Of a stretch of DNA of 64,000 bases, positions 26,220 to 35,629 are shown in pieces. The notes beneath the pieces are model-generated. The model did no database searches, was not told the DNA's origin, and was given only the letters and a program-made list of their open reading frames with translations. A program made the position numbers and the translations under genes. Each line of letters opens with the position of its first letter. Position 1 is the first letter of the stretch. The stretch is from an uncultured Oscillibacter sp. (GTDB taxonomy: Bacteria; Bacillota; Clostridia; Oscillospirales; Oscillospiraceae): positions 1 through 64,000 of the forward strand of contig CAJUQQ010000002.1 of the NCBI GenBank assembly GCA_910588175.1, given 5' to 3'.

Positions 26220-27651
26220 TGACACTGTTCTTCCCTTCAAAGAGTTTGGGGAACACCTCGCTCAGCGTGACGGGGCGGTCCATCCGGCGGACGGCCACCC
26301 GGGCGGGCTTCAGGTCGTTCCGGGCCAGAATTTGGGAGACGGCGTCCCCGATCTGCTTGGAGAAGGGGACGGCCGCGTCGGGACAGGCGATCTGGATGTC
26401 CACGTCGCTTCCCTGGGCGGTGAGGATCACGTCGAACAGGCCCAGGGATTGAACGTCCATCTTGAACAGGAGGCGCATGATGTTCTTTCCGCCGCCTCCG
26501 GCGCGTCCCTGCTCCTCCTCGGCGTTGGGGTCCACCCACAGCTCGGAGAAGAGCATCCGTCCGTTCCACTCCAGGGGAAGGAGGTAGTGGTTGACGGGCA
26601 TATAGACGCTTTCGTTCAGCAGCATGGCGGCGATGAGGTTTTGGAAGGCCTGCTGAACCTCGGCGCTGCCCTCCCCCCGGGCGGCCCGGGCGGCGGCGGC
26701 GGCCAATTGGTCGGAAAAATGGATGGCGCTGGCGGCGTCGGCCCCGCCCCCCCGGCTTTTCAGCAGGAGAAGGAGGGACTGGTCGTCGATGTTTCCAAGC
26801 TGGCCCTTCAAGGTGCCGTAGCCGCTGAGCTGGTGGAAGCCCTCCAGCAGCTTCTCCTCCGCGCCGTTCTCATACCGGGCCACGTTCAAGGCCAGCATGG
26901 TCAGAAGGGACCGGGGCGTACCCATATCGTGGGTCCGCTCCACATAGGAGGACATGTAGGGGAAGATCTCCCGCTGAAGGAGCTGGAGGTTTCCCTGCCG
27001 GTTTCCGGCGGCGATGCCGTTTTGCAGCTGGGCCGTCAGATCCCGGAGCTTTTCCGCCCAGCTGGCGGGCATGGCGTCCGCCATGGACTGGAGGTCCCGG
27101 AGGAGGTTGCCCTCGATGTGGGCGGTGGAGTCGAAGTCCACGTAGGATTTTAAAAATTGCAGAATATCCGTCCGCACCCCGTCGGAGGCGGCCCGGTCAT
27201 AGGCGTTGCGGAGAAGGGCGAACAGGGCGCCGCCGAAGCGGGTGCCGGTTTTGAACTGGCCCTGGAGAAAGTCCAAGAGCTGGCTCTCGTCCATCCGCAG
27301 CATCTCCAGCAGGCGGCCCATCTCCTCGGCGATGCCGGCGCTGAGGCCGGAGGAGACGACAACGCCCTCCCGTCCCGAGAAGAGGAGGGAGAGGCTCTGC
27401 GCCAGGCTGGGAGTTGACCGCAGGCGTTGGAGGAAGGTTTGAAAGTTGGAGTCGTACCGGATACTGCCGTCCCCCTGGTGGCTGCTGTCCTGCTGTTCCG
27501 TCCGCCCGTCGGCGCGGACGACCTTGCTGGGATCGGGGACATTTTGGATCTGGGTATTATCCGGCGAAACCGTAATATTCCGGTTAATGGTGGTTTTCTC
27601 ATAACCGGGCACCGGATTGGTGGCGCCGAGCAAATCGGGCATTCCTGACAC
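26206..27651 (-). CDS. YlqG/FliK-like protein
   Basis: The 481-residue protein is mostly helical for the first 350 residues. Its C-terminal region (about 370-481) resembles the FliK-type hook-length-control domain: LLPLEWNGRMLFSELWVD, then LLFKMDVQSLGLFDVILTAQGSDVDIQI. It directly precedes an FlhB-C-terminal-like gene, as ylqG precedes ylqH in Bacillus, and FliK acts on the FlhB C-domain, so the two probably interact. The true FliK of the hook cluster would lie elsewhere. The start lies 86 bases from the divergent cheA. Confidence 0.7.
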   Translation of the reverse strand: MSGMPDLLGATNPVPGYEKTTINRNITVSPDNTQIQNVPDPSKVVRADGRTEQQDSSHQGDGSIRYDSNFQTFLQRLRSTPSLAQSLSLLFSGREGVVVSSGLSAGIAEEMGRLLEMLRMDESQLLDFLQGQFKTGTRFGGALFALLRNAYDRAASDGVRTDILQFLKSYVDFDSTAHIEGNLLRDLQSMADAMPASWAEKLRDLTAQLQNGIAAGNRQGNLQLLQREIFPYMSSYVERTHDMGTPRSLLTMLALNVARYENGAEEKLLEGFHQLSGYGTLKGQLGNIDDQSLLLLLKSRGGGADAASAIHFSDQLAAAAARAARGEGSAEVQQAFQNLIAAMLLNESVYMPVNHYLLPLEWNGRMLFSELWVDPNAEEEQGRAGGGGKNIMRLLFKMDVQSLGLFDVILTAQGSDVDIQIACPDAAVPFSKQIGDAVSQILARNDLKPARVAVRRMDRPVTLSEVFPKLFEGKNSVNVKI

Positions 27652-27737
27652 CTCACAGAAAAAACTTGCCGCCGCTACTTATTTTTTTAGCGCAACAGGT
27701 CGATAGTAATGAAAAAGGCTGATAAGGTGGTGTTTTC

Positions 27738-29822
27738 GTGAGCAACAATGATATCTTAGATATGTATATCTACGAAACCAATACGCTTCTTGAGCAGCTG
27801 GAGAGCATTGTTCTGGACGCGGAAAAGGAAAATACATTCTCCCAAGACAACGTCAATGAGATTTTCCGCATCATGCATACCATCAAGGGCTCTTCCGCCA
27901 TGATGGAATTCGATACGCTGGCCCAGGTTTCTCACCGCATCGAGGACATGTTCTTCCTGATTCGGGAAGGCACCATGTCCGTGGTGAAGGACGAGGACCG
28001 TCCGGCGCTCTTCGACGTGATGCTCCATTCTGTGGACTACTTCCGAGAGGAAATGGAGAAGGTAGAAGCAGAACAACCCCTTAACAAAGATGTCGACAGT
28101 TTCCTTGGAAATATTAATAGTCTGATCGCTAAAATTAAGGGGGAAGAAATTCCAGAGGCGGCGGCCCCGAAGGCTCCCGCCCCTGCCGCCGCGCCCGCCG
28201 CCGAGGCGGCCCCCGCCGTTGCCCAGACCTCGGAGGGCAGCGCCGAGTTCCCCTACGGGCTCCGGGTCTTCTTTGACGAGGGCTGCGGCATGGAGAACCT
28301 GCGGGCCTTTATGCTGGTTACCTCCGTCCAGGGCTTCTGCGCCGAGGCGGACTTCGCCTACCAGCCCGCCGGGGTGGAAAACGACTCCTCTCTGTCCGAG
28401 ACTGTCATTGAGCACGGCTTCCTCCTCCAGTTCCGCAGCGACGCGGACCGGGCCAGGGCCGTGCCCGTTGTGATGACCGCCGGGTCCGTCCACTCCTACG
28501 AGGAGGAGAACTATGTCCCCGCCCCGCCCCCGGCGCCGGAGCATGCCGCTCCCGCCCAGGAGGCCGCCCCCGCCGCCCAAAAGGCGGCCCCCGCCCCCGC
28601 GGCGCAGGCCGGAGCGGCCCAGCAGCACCAGGGCGGGCAGAAGGAGAGCCTCATCAGCGTGGGCCTGAGCAAGCTGGACCAGCTCTCCGCCATCGTGGGC
28701 GAGATCGTCATTACCGAGGCCATGGTCACCGGCTCCCCGGACCTGAAGGGCTTGCATCTGGACGCCTTCTCCAAGTCCGCCCGGCAGCTGCGCAAGCTCA
28801 CCGACGAGCTTCAGGACGTGTCCATGTCCCTGCGGATGATCCCGGTGTCCAACACCTTCCAGAAGATGAACCGCATCGTCCGGGATATGTGCAAGAAGCT
28901 GAACAAGCAGGTGAAGCTCACCCTGGTGGGTGAGAACACCGAGGTGGACAAAACCATCGTGGACTCCATCGGCGACCCCATTATGCACATGGTCCGCAAC
29001 TCCATGGACCACGGCATTGAGGAGAACGTTGAGGACCGCATCGCCGCCGGCAAGGACCCCGTGGGCGAGATTCTGCTCTCCGCCCAGGACACCGGCAGCG
29101 AGGTCATCATCCAGATCTCTGACGACGGCGCCGGCGTCAACGACGAAGCCGTCCTGGCCAAGGCCATCCGCAACGGCATCGCCTCTCCGGAGGTGGAATA
29201 CTCTCATAAGGAAATCCTGAATTTCCTGATGGCCCCCGGCTTCTCCACCAACGTCCAGGTGACGGAGTTCTCCGGCCGGGGCGTGGGCATGGACGTGGTG
29301 AAAAGCGGCGTGGAGAGCCTGGGCGGCAGCGTCAGCATCTCCAGCGAACAGGGCAAGGGCATGACCACCATTATGCGCATTCCCCTGACCATGGCCATTA
29401 TGGACGGCATGGAGGTCTCCGTGGGAGACTCCATCTTCACCATCCCCATCAACAACATCCGCTCCAGCATCAAAACCACCGAGGCGGCCATACTCCATGA
29501 CTCCGTCAACGGCGAAATGGTGAAGATGCTGGACGGGTACTACCCCGTCATCCGGGCCCGGGATTTCTACAACCTTCCCGGCGGCGCGGAGAAGATCGAC
29601 GACGGCGTCCTGATGTGGCTGGAGTCCGGCGACTGCTCTTACTGCCTGTTTGTCGACGAGCTTCTGGGCGAGCAGCAGATCGTCGTCAAGCCTCTCCCCG
29701 CCTACGTGAACAACTTTGACATCAAAAACTTTGGGATCACCGGGTGCAGCATTCTGGGAGACGGCAACATCAGCATCATCCTGGATGCGGGCGGCCTCTA
29801 CGCGGCGGCCCGGAACGGTTAA
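27738..29822 (+). CDS. cheA: Chemotaxis histidine kinase CheA
   Basis: The 694-residue kinase has an HPt domain (about 1-130) with phosphoacceptor His47 in RIMHTIKGSSAMMEF. An Ala/Pro linker leads to a P2-like CheY/CheB-binding domain (about 165-260). A second Ala/Pro-rich linker, the P3 dimerisation helices (about 300-360), a P4 ATPase with N-box MVRNSMDHGIEE and G-box GRGVGMDVV, and a CheW-like P5 domain (about 550-690) follow. The start is GTG, preceded by AAGGTGGTG. It begins the cheA-cheW-cheR-cheB operon, with genes 20-30 bases apart. Confidence 0.97.
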   Translation: MSNNDILDMYIYETNTLLEQLESIVLDAEKENTFSQDNVNEIFRIMHTIKGSSAMMEFDTLAQVSHRIEDMFFLIREGTMSVVKDEDRPALFDVMLHSVDYFREEMEKVEAEQPLNKDVDSFLGNINSLIAKIKGEEIPEAAAPKAPAPAAAPAAEAAPAVAQTSEGSAEFPYGLRVFFDEGCGMENLRAFMLVTSVQGFCAEADFAYQPAGVENDSSLSETVIEHGFLLQFRSDADRARAVPVVMTAGSVHSYEEENYVPAPPPAPEHAAPAQEAAPAAQKAAPAPAAQAGAAQQHQGGQKESLISVGLSKLDQLSAIVGEIVITEAMVTGSPDLKGLHLDAFSKSARQLRKLTDELQDVSMSLRMIPVSNTFQKMNRIVRDMCKKLNKQVKLTLVGENTEVDKTIVDSIGDPIMHMVRNSMDHGIEENVEDRIAAGKDPVGEILLSAQDTGSEVIIQISDDGAGVNDEAVLAKAIRNGIASPEVEYSHKEILNFLMAPGFSTNVQVTEFSGRGVGMDVVKSGVESLGGSVSISSEQGKGMTTIMRIPLTMAIMDGMEVSVGDSIFTIPINNIRSSIKTTEAAILHDSVNGEMVKMLDGYYPVIRARDFYNLPGGAEKIDDGVLMWLESGDCSYCLFVDELLGEQQIVVKPLPAYVNNFDIKNFGITGCSILGDGNISIILDAGGLYAAARNG

Positions 29823-29843
29823 GCGCCAGAGGAGGGAAACGCA

Positions 29844-30338
29844 ATGAGTAAAGAAAACGTCCTGTTCCAGGTAGAGGAAGACGAGGTGGAGACCCTCTCC
29901 CCGGAGGATGAGGGCGCGGGCAGCCGGAAGCACCTCATTTTCACGGTGGACGATTTGAAAATCGGCATCGACGCCGAACAGGTGGTGGAGATCCAGAACG
30001 TTTACAACGCCACCTATCTCCCCATGGTGCCGGATTATATCCTGGGCATCTTCAACATGCGGGGCCAGATCATCCCCATCATGGACATCCGCCTCCGCCT
30101 GGGGAAGCCCCCCGCGGAGGAAGGTATCCTGATCGTGATCGACTACAACAACAACCAGCTGGGCATTCAGGTGGACTCCGTGGACCTGATGCTGGACATC
30201 CCCGTGGACAGCATCGTCCCCATCCCCTCCCAGAGCGCCCAGAAGTTGGTCTCCGGCATGTGTACTCTGCCCGACGGCTCCGGCACCATGCTGGTGCTGG
30301 ACTGCGAGCAGCTGATTGCCCGGGATTACGGCATGTAA
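29844..30338 (+). CDS. cheW: Chemotaxis coupling protein CheW
   Basis: The 164-residue scaffold links chemoreceptors to CheA. It is a single CheW domain with the expected FTVDDLKIGIDAEQVVEIQNV, the LPMVPDYILGIFNMRGQIIPIMDIR core and the QLGIQVDSVDLML strand. An acidic N-terminal tail of about 30 residues precedes it. AGAGGAGGG precedes the ATG. Confidence 0.96.
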   Translation: MSKENVLFQVEEDEVETLSPEDEGAGSRKHLIFTVDDLKIGIDAEQVVEIQNVYNATYLPMVPDYILGIFNMRGQIIPIMDIRLRLGKPPAEEGILIVIDYNNNQLGIQVDSVDLMLDIPVDSIVPIPSQSAQKLVSGMCTLPDGSGTMLVLDCEQLIARDYGM

Positions 30339-30365
30339 TTTCAGTTAAAGCGGAGAACAAGAACG

Positions 30366-31202
30366 ATGGAAACGAAAAGCATGGAGCTGAGCGGGTTCGG
30401 GCCCATGACGATCTCGGAGGCGGATTTCCGCCGGATGGTGAATTTCATCCAGTCCAGCTACGGCATTGATCTGAGCCAGAAGAAGCAGCTCATTACCAGC
30501 CGCCTCTCTCCGGCCCTGAAAAAACTGGGCTACAAGAGCTTTGGTGACTTTGTCAACCACCTTCTGGAAAAGAAGGAGAACGACGAGATCACCCTGGTTT
30601 TGAACAAGCTGACCACCAACTATACCTTCTTCATGCGGGAGAAGGAGCATCTGGACTATTTTTGCGGTCATATCATCCCCGAAATCGTCCGCCGCCACGA
30701 GCGGGACAAGACGCTGGCAATCTGGAGCGCGGGCTGCTCCAGCGGAGAGGAGCCCTATAACATCACCATGTTCCTCTACGATTACCTGGGCGCCAAGGCC
30801 AAGCAGTGGGACACCCGCATCCTGGCGACCGACATCTCCGCCCAGGCCTTGACCAAGGCCCGGCAGGGGGTCTACAATCTGCCGGACACCATTCCGGCGG
30901 ACTGGAAGCGAAAGTATTTCGTGCCCAACCGGGACGGCACCCACACCGTGGCCCCGGATGTAAAGAACAATGTGATCTTTCAGACCTTCAATCTGATGGA
31001 CCCCATCAAATTCCGCCGCAAGTTCGACGTGATCTTCTGCCGGAATGTGATGATTTACTTTGACCAGCCCACCAAGGACGCCTTGGTCCGCCGGTTTTAT
31101 GACGCCACGGTTCCCGGCGGCTATCTGCTGATCAGCGCCTCGGAGAACTTGAGCCAGAACGCGCCCTATCGCCGTTTGGCTACGGCGACCTTCCAAAAAT
31201 AA
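30366..31202 (+). CDS. cheR: Chemoreceptor methyltransferase CheR
   Basis: CheR methylates receptor glutamates using S-adenosylmethionine. The 278-residue protein has the N-terminal helical domain (about 15-85, ending MREKEHLDYF) and the catalytic domain with SAM motif IWSAGCSSGEEPYNI, ILATDISAQAL, and FDVIFCRNVMIYF. It lies between cheW and cheB, about 20 bases from each. The chemoreceptor in this window lacks the C-terminal tether pentapeptide, so CheR would act without it. Confidence 0.96.
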   Translation: METKSMELSGFGPMTISEADFRRMVNFIQSSYGIDLSQKKQLITSRLSPALKKLGYKSFGDFVNHLLEKKENDEITLVLNKLTTNYTFFMREKEHLDYFCGHIIPEIVRRHERDKTLAIWSAGCSSGEEPYNITMFLYDYLGAKAKQWDTRILATDISAQALTKARQGVYNLPDTIPADWKRKYFVPNRDGTHTVAPDVKNNVIFQTFNLMDPIKFRRKFDVIFCRNVMIYFDQPTKDALVRRFYDATVPGGYLLISASENLSQNAPYRRLATATFQK

Positions 31203-31223
31203 AAAGGAGGTGGTTCCCTCACA

Positions 31224-32267
31224 ATGGAACTGGGGAAGAAAATCCGCGTAATGGTGGTGGACGATTCCGCCCTGGCCCGGAACCTGATCATCCAGGGCCT
31301 CTCGGCCCATCCCAGGATTGAGGTGGCCGGGTACGCCATCAATACGCTGGACGCGAAACAGAAGCTACCCCGCCTGAAACCGGACGTGGTCACCATGGAC
31401 GTGGAGATGCCGGGGCAAAGCGGCATTGATTTTTTGAAGGAATATCTGCCCGCCCATCCCGTGCCGGTGATTCTGGTGTCCTCCTTGAACCTGAAGGTCT
31501 TTGACGCGCTGAACGCCGGCGCGGTGGACTTCGTCCGCAAGCCGGATGTGCAGGAGAGCAAAGAGGGCTTTATCACCAACCTTACGCAGAAAATTCTGGT
31601 GGCCTCCATGGCCCGGGTCCGGCCCTCCGCGCCCCTGCGGAGCGAGTCCGTGGCCATCGCCACCCCGAATCTGGGGGGCGGCCTGGCGCTGGACCGGGTG
31701 CTGGTGGGGCTGGGAGCCTCCACCGGCGGCACGGAGGCGACCCTGGAGGTCATGCGCCGCCTTCCGGCGGATATTCCGCCCATGGTCATTGTCCAGCACA
31801 TGCCCAAGGGCTTTACCCAGATGTATGCCGAGCGGCTGAACCGCATCTGCAAGATGGAGGTCCGGGAGGCCCGGAACGGCGACGAGCTCCACCGGGGCCT
31901 GGCGCTGGTGGCCCCGGCGGATTTGCAGTGCCGGGTGGTCCGCATCGGCGAGAAGTACACCGTCTCCTGCACGCAGGGAGAGAAGGTCAGCGGGCACCGC
32001 CCCTCTGTAGACGCCATGTTTCACTCCATGGCGGAGGTGGTCCGGTGCAAGATGGTGGGCATCATCATGACCGGCATGGGCCAGGACGGCGCCGCCGGGC
32101 TGCTGGAAATGCGGAAAAAGGGCGCGTATACCATCGGCCAGGACAAGGAATCCAGCGTGGTGTACGGCATGCCCATGGTGGCCAACGACATCGGAGCGGT
32201 CTGCATCCAGGCCTCCTGCGACAACGTGGCAAACGTCCTGCTCCGGCATTTGAAAACCCTGCATTGA
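31224..32267 (+). CDS. cheB: Chemoreceptor methylesterase CheB
   Basis: The 347-residue protein has an N-terminal receiver (about 5-120; acidic pair Asp13 and Asp14, phosphoacceptor Asp59, Lys in VRKPD). The C-terminal methylesterase (about 155-345) has catalytic Ser166 in GASTGGTEA, a His in VQHMPKGFT and an Asp in GMGQDGAAG. AAAAAGGAGG lies just upstream. It ends the che operon and is followed at once by a strong terminator. Confidence 0.97.
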   Translation: MELGKKIRVMVVDDSALARNLIIQGLSAHPRIEVAGYAINTLDAKQKLPRLKPDVVTMDVEMPGQSGIDFLKEYLPAHPVPVILVSSLNLKVFDALNAGAVDFVRKPDVQESKEGFITNLTQKILVASMARVRPSAPLRSESVAIATPNLGGGLALDRVLVGLGASTGGTEATLEVMRRLPADIPPMVIVQHMPKGFTQMYAERLNRICKMEVREARNGDELHRGLALVAPADLQCRVVRIGEKYTVSCTQGEKVSGHRPSVDAMFHSMAEVVRCKMVGIIMTGMGQDGAAGLLEMRKKGAYTIGQDKESSVVYGMPMVANDIGAVCIQASCDNVANVLLRHLKTLH

Positions 32268-32276
32268 GGAACGCTT

Positions 32277-32313
32277 CAGGTCCCGCCTCCGGAAGGAGGC
32301 GGGGCCTGTTTTT
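32277..32313 (+). terminator. Intrinsic terminator of the cheAWRB operon
   Basis: A 14-bp stem (32277-32290 with 32295-32308, one G-T pair) and a GGAA loop are followed by five T. A second perfect 11-bp hairpin (32314-32339) follows directly, making a tandem insulation before the flgM promoter. Confidence 0.92.
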
Positions 32314-32376
32314 GGCCCGCCGGAGGCGTCCGGCGGGCCGTTTCCCCAGGCATCAAGAAAATTCTCCCTCATATCC

Positions 32377-32403
32377 TTAACTTTCCCCAGGTTTAGCCGA
32401 TAT
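32377..32403 (+). promoter_or_regulatory. Sigma-28 (SigD/FliA)-type promoter of the flgM operon
   Basis: TTAA at 32377-32380, a spacer of exactly 15 bases and GCCGATAT at 32396-32403 match the Bacillus SigD consensus TAAA-N15-GCCGATAT at 11 of 12 positions. It is 49 bases from the flgM start and follows the tandem terminators, so the late flagellar operon would be controlled by the sigma factor that FlgM inhibits. Confidence 0.88.
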
Positions 32404-32451
32404 GAATAATGTAGTGAAATGAACTGTTGTCATGAGCAAAGGATGTGAGTT

Positions 32452-32760
32452 ATGATGCTGACTTCTACCGGTTCCGGCCCCATCACGACCATTGGCCGGA
32501 CGAAAGCCTATTATCCCGCGCAGAAGCGGGGAACGCCGGCCCCGTCCGCCTCCGGGCACAATTATGACTCTGCGGAGTTCTCCGCTCCCGCGGGCCGGAA
32601 GAACTTCCAGATGGAGATGGTCAGCCGCCTCTCCCGGGAGGTACGGACCGCCAATACCACCGGCGATATTCAAGAGCTGCACCGGCAGGTGTCCGCCGGG
32701 GAGTACCGGCCGGACCCCATGGCCATTGCCGGGCGGATGATGCTTCTGGTGGAGGAATAA
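32452..32760 (+). CDS. flgM: Anti-sigma-28 factor FlgM
   Basis: FlgM holds the flagellar sigma factor inactive until the hook is complete. The 102-residue protein has a disordered, Pro/Ser/Gly-rich first half. Its C-terminal half has the family pattern: VSRLSREVRTANTTGDIQELHRQVSAGEYRPDPMAIAGRMML. This is the usual length and charge layout. It is the first gene after the sigma-28 promoter and lies three bases from flgN. ATG 32452 or the adjacent ATG 32455 may be used. Confidence 0.9.
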   Translation: MMLTSTGSGPITTIGRTKAYYPAQKRGTPAPSASGHNYDSAEFSAPAGRKNFQMEMVSRLSREVRTANTTGDIQELHRQVSAGEYRPDPMAIAGRMMLLVEE

Positions 32761-32763
32761 GGG

Positions 32764-33252
32764 ATGGATGAGCTGTACCGTTCCTACTTGGGCTTCCTGC
32801 GCTCAATGAGCCGGGGGCTGGAGAGCCTCACCGCCCTGAATGAAAAAAAGCAGGCCGCCGCCCAGGCGGGCGACCTGATGGTCCTCAACGAGCTTTTGAA
32901 TCAAGAACAGGCCCAGGCTTTGAATTTCCGGGGCCTGGAGATGACCCGGAATAAGCTGCTTGCCCAGCTGGGACTGGCGGGTGTTCCGCTGTCCAGGGCC
33001 CCGGAGCATTTTCCCCCAGCCATGCGGGAGGAGGCCCGGCAGGCGGTGGAGGAGCTGAAGAGCCGTTATCAGGCTTATCAGAAAACGTCCGGCCGGGCCC
33101 GGAACCTGCTGGAGCAGGGATTGCGGGAGGTGGACGGCATTATCAAGCAGCTGGGAGGCACGCCTCCCCCCGCCGCCCAGACCGGCCCCGGCTATGACAA
33201 ACAGCCGGAGAGCGAGACGCCCCCGGCCATGAAGACGGATTTCCGCGCCTGA
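32764..33252 (+). CDS. flgN: FlgK/FlgL export chaperone FlgN
   Basis: The 162-residue helical protein matches FlgN-family chaperones in size and layout: an N-terminal amphipathic helix pair and a C-terminal helix (SRYQAYQKTSGRARNLLEQGLREVDGIIKQL) that binds the hook-associated proteins. It ends in a Pro-rich tail. It lies between flgM and flgK, as in most Firmicutes. Confidence 0.85.
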   Translation: MDELYRSYLGFLRSMSRGLESLTALNEKKQAAAQAGDLMVLNELLNQEQAQALNFRGLEMTRNKLLAQLGLAGVPLSRAPEHFPPAMREEARQAVEELKSRYQAYQKTSGRARNLLEQGLREVDGIIKQLGGTPPPAAQTGPGYDKQPESETPPAMKTDFRA

Positions 33253-33283
33253 CACGCGTGAGACTTAAAAGGAGTTTTTTAAT

Positions 33284-35608
33284 ATGGGCATTGGTACCTT
33301 TGGGTCCTTCACCCAGGCCCGTCTGGCGATTTACGCCGCCCAGACCGGCCTGAGCGTGACGGGCAATAACATTTCCAACATCAACACCCCCGGCTATACC
33401 CGCCAGCGGTTGAACCAGGTCAGCCTCTACGCCGCCGGAAGCGACCGCTATTACGCCGAGGGCGACATCCGCACCGGCCAGGGCGCGCTGGTCAAGAGCC
33501 TCTCCCAGATCCGCAGCCCCTATCTGGATATCCGGTACCGGACGGAGAACGCCAAGGTGGGCTATATGGACAGCATGCTGGAGGGTCTGGATGAAATCGC
33601 CACCATCCTGGACGAGGTGGGCAAGGGCGACGTGAGCAAAGGCGAGGACGGCTTCGGCATCCTGGGCCTGTACTTCAACAAGATCGCCTCCGCCATGCGG
33701 GATCTGGTCAGCGAGACCGGACACCAGGAGTACGACAACTCCGTCCGCCAGATGGCCGCGAACCTGATCAGCACCTTCAACACCTATGCCGCCAAACTGG
33801 AAGAGGTGCGGCAGGACACCGTGAAAAAAATGGACGACGATATTGCCGACATCAACGGGTATCTGAACTCCATCCGCGACCTGAACGAGCAAATCCGCAA
33901 GTGCGAGATTCACGGCGACCCCGCCCTGGAGCTCCGGGACGAGCGGAACCGCCAGATCGACGAGCTCTCCGGGCTGATCGACATCAACGTGACCTACAGC
34001 GAGGAGATCATTTCCGGCGGACTGACGGTGGAGAAGCTGACCATCTCCCTGGACGACGCCAACCCCGATGTCAAGGTCACCACCGACGAGTCGGTGCTGG
34101 TGGACGGCATCTACGCCGCCCAGCTCTCCTTCGATACGCCGAAGCTGAACCCGGTTCTTCCGTACCTGGACGATACGGACCCCGCCAATCCGGTACCCAC
34201 GGATGACCCGGCTTTCGCGGGTAATCCCAATCCGTTATACCTCGGGAAATACCTGACTCCCGACGGCACCGCCACCGACGATATCCGAGAGGCGGAAATC
34301 CTGTCGGACAAGGATAACCCCAATTTCAACGTCATGATCTCCGAGCTGAAAAACAAGGTCGGGGAACTCCATGTGGCGGCCAAGGCCTACGCGGAGGAGT
34401 CGGTTGAGCTGGCGGACCTCCCGGCCGGACTGACCTTCGACCCCAAGACCGGCTACGCCATTACGGAAGCGGCCGACCAGCCGGCGCTTGGCGACAAGAC
34501 CGTTACGATCTACACCCGGAAGCTGAAGCCCGGCGTTACGGCGAATCCTCCGGCGGCCACGGACTACACCTACACCAAGCAGGTTTTCGAGCACCTGATT
34601 ACCAAGCCCACAGCTCTGGATGACAACGACCTCAACGGCAAGATTCAGGCCCACCGGGAGCTGCTCACCGAGGCGGGCGAGTTCACGGACCTGGACGTGA
34701 TCGCCAAGGTGGACGAGGGTGCCGGCGGCAAACGGGGCATCCCCTATTACCAGAGGACCCTGGACCTGCTGGCCAACCAGTTCGCGCAGGCGCTCAACGA
34801 GGCGAACCAGGGCTACCTCATGGACGACAAAGGAAACTATATCACCAAGGGCCTCGACGGTGAGGGCAAGGAGATCGGCGTCCCGGTGCAGGTAATCTAC
34901 ACGGACAGCGCCGGCGTGCAGCAGACGCTTACGCTGACCAAGGACACCAAGTGGGAGGATCTGGCCCCGGAAGCGCAGGCCGCCATGCAGGCCAACGACG
35001 CCACCATTGACTCCATTGAGGACTACTTGAGCCGGGGCGGCGGCAAGGACGCGGACGGAAACGATGTTGCCATCGGCTTCTTCCGGGGCGGCGTTCTGTT
35101 CAGCAGCAACCCGGGAAACGATGATCCCACGGGCATTACCGCCGCCAATATTTCCATCTCCAACACCTGGAATAAGACCCACCTGCTGGTCCGCAGCTTC
35201 ACCTGCCCCCCCGGCTTGCTGGAGCCCGCCTCCGGTCAGAGCGACAACCTGAACCACATGGAATATTTGCTGGACTTCCAGAAGTTCCAGTATATTCCCA
35301 CCTCTTTGGACGGCCACGGCAACTCCAGTCCCAAGCCCATGTTCGAGGGTACCTTCTTCGAGATGTGGAACAACATTGGCGACGTCCTGGGTCACGACCA
35401 GAAGGGCACCGAGACTTCGCTGAAGACCTCCTACGAGACGGCCCTGAACATCGACACCCAGCGGGACGCCGTCTCCTCCGTGGACTTCAACGACGAGGCG
35501 ATGAACCTGATGATGTACGCCAAATCCTATAACGCCGCCTGCCGTCTGATGACCACCATCGACAGCGTGCTGGATAAACTCATCAACAACACCGGCATGA
35601 CGACCTGA
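33284..35608 (+). CDS. flgK: Hook-associated protein 1 FlgK
   Basis: FlgK forms the first hook-filament junction ring. The N-terminus is typical (TFGSFTQARLAIYAAQTGLSVTGNNISNINTPGYTRQR). The C-terminus has SVDFNDEAMNLMMYAKSYNAACRLMTTIDSVLDKLINN, the helix that forms the inner tube. At 774 residues it is longer than the usual 500-650; the extra sequence lies in the exposed middle part (about 280-600), which holds many Asp/Pro/Thr-rich strands. AAAGGAG precedes the ATG. Confidence 0.95.
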   Translation: MGIGTFGSFTQARLAIYAAQTGLSVTGNNISNINTPGYTRQRLNQVSLYAAGSDRYYAEGDIRTGQGALVKSLSQIRSPYLDIRYRTENAKVGYMDSMLEGLDEIATILDEVGKGDVSKGEDGFGILGLYFNKIASAMRDLVSETGHQEYDNSVRQMAANLISTFNTYAAKLEEVRQDTVKKMDDDIADINGYLNSIRDLNEQIRKCEIHGDPALELRDERNRQIDELSGLIDINVTYSEEIISGGLTVEKLTISLDDANPDVKVTTDESVLVDGIYAAQLSFDTPKLNPVLPYLDDTDPANPVPTDDPAFAGNPNPLYLGKYLTPDGTATDDIREAEILSDKDNPNFNVMISELKNKVGELHVAAKAYAEESVELADLPAGLTFDPKTGYAITEAADQPALGDKTVTIYTRKLKPGVTANPPAATDYTYTKQVFEHLITKPTALDDNDLNGKIQAHRELLTEAGEFTDLDVIAKVDEGAGGKRGIPYYQRTLDLLANQFAQALNEANQGYLMDDKGNYITKGLDGEGKEIGVPVQVIYTDSAGVQQTLTLTKDTKWEDLAPEAQAAMQANDATIDSIEDYLSRGGGKDADGNDVAIGFFRGGVLFSSNPGNDDPTGITAANISISNTWNKTHLLVRSFTCPPGLLEPASGQSDNLNHMEYLLDFQKFQYIPTSLDGHGNSSPKPMFEGTFFEMWNNIGDVLGHDQKGTETSLKTSYETALNIDTQRDAVSSVDFNDEAMNLMMYAKSYNAACRLMTTIDSVLDKLINNTGMTT

Positions 35609-35629
35609 TAAGAAGGGGGAAGATGCGCA

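Noticed and set aside
27699..27706. GTCGATAG as a sigma-28 -10 element before cheA
   Set aside because: The sequence 15 bases upstream is TATT, and the match is poor compared with the site at 32377.
27756..29933. 725-residue minus-strand frame over cheA
   Set aside because: cheA is unmistakable on the plus strand; the antisense frame has no motif or start signal.
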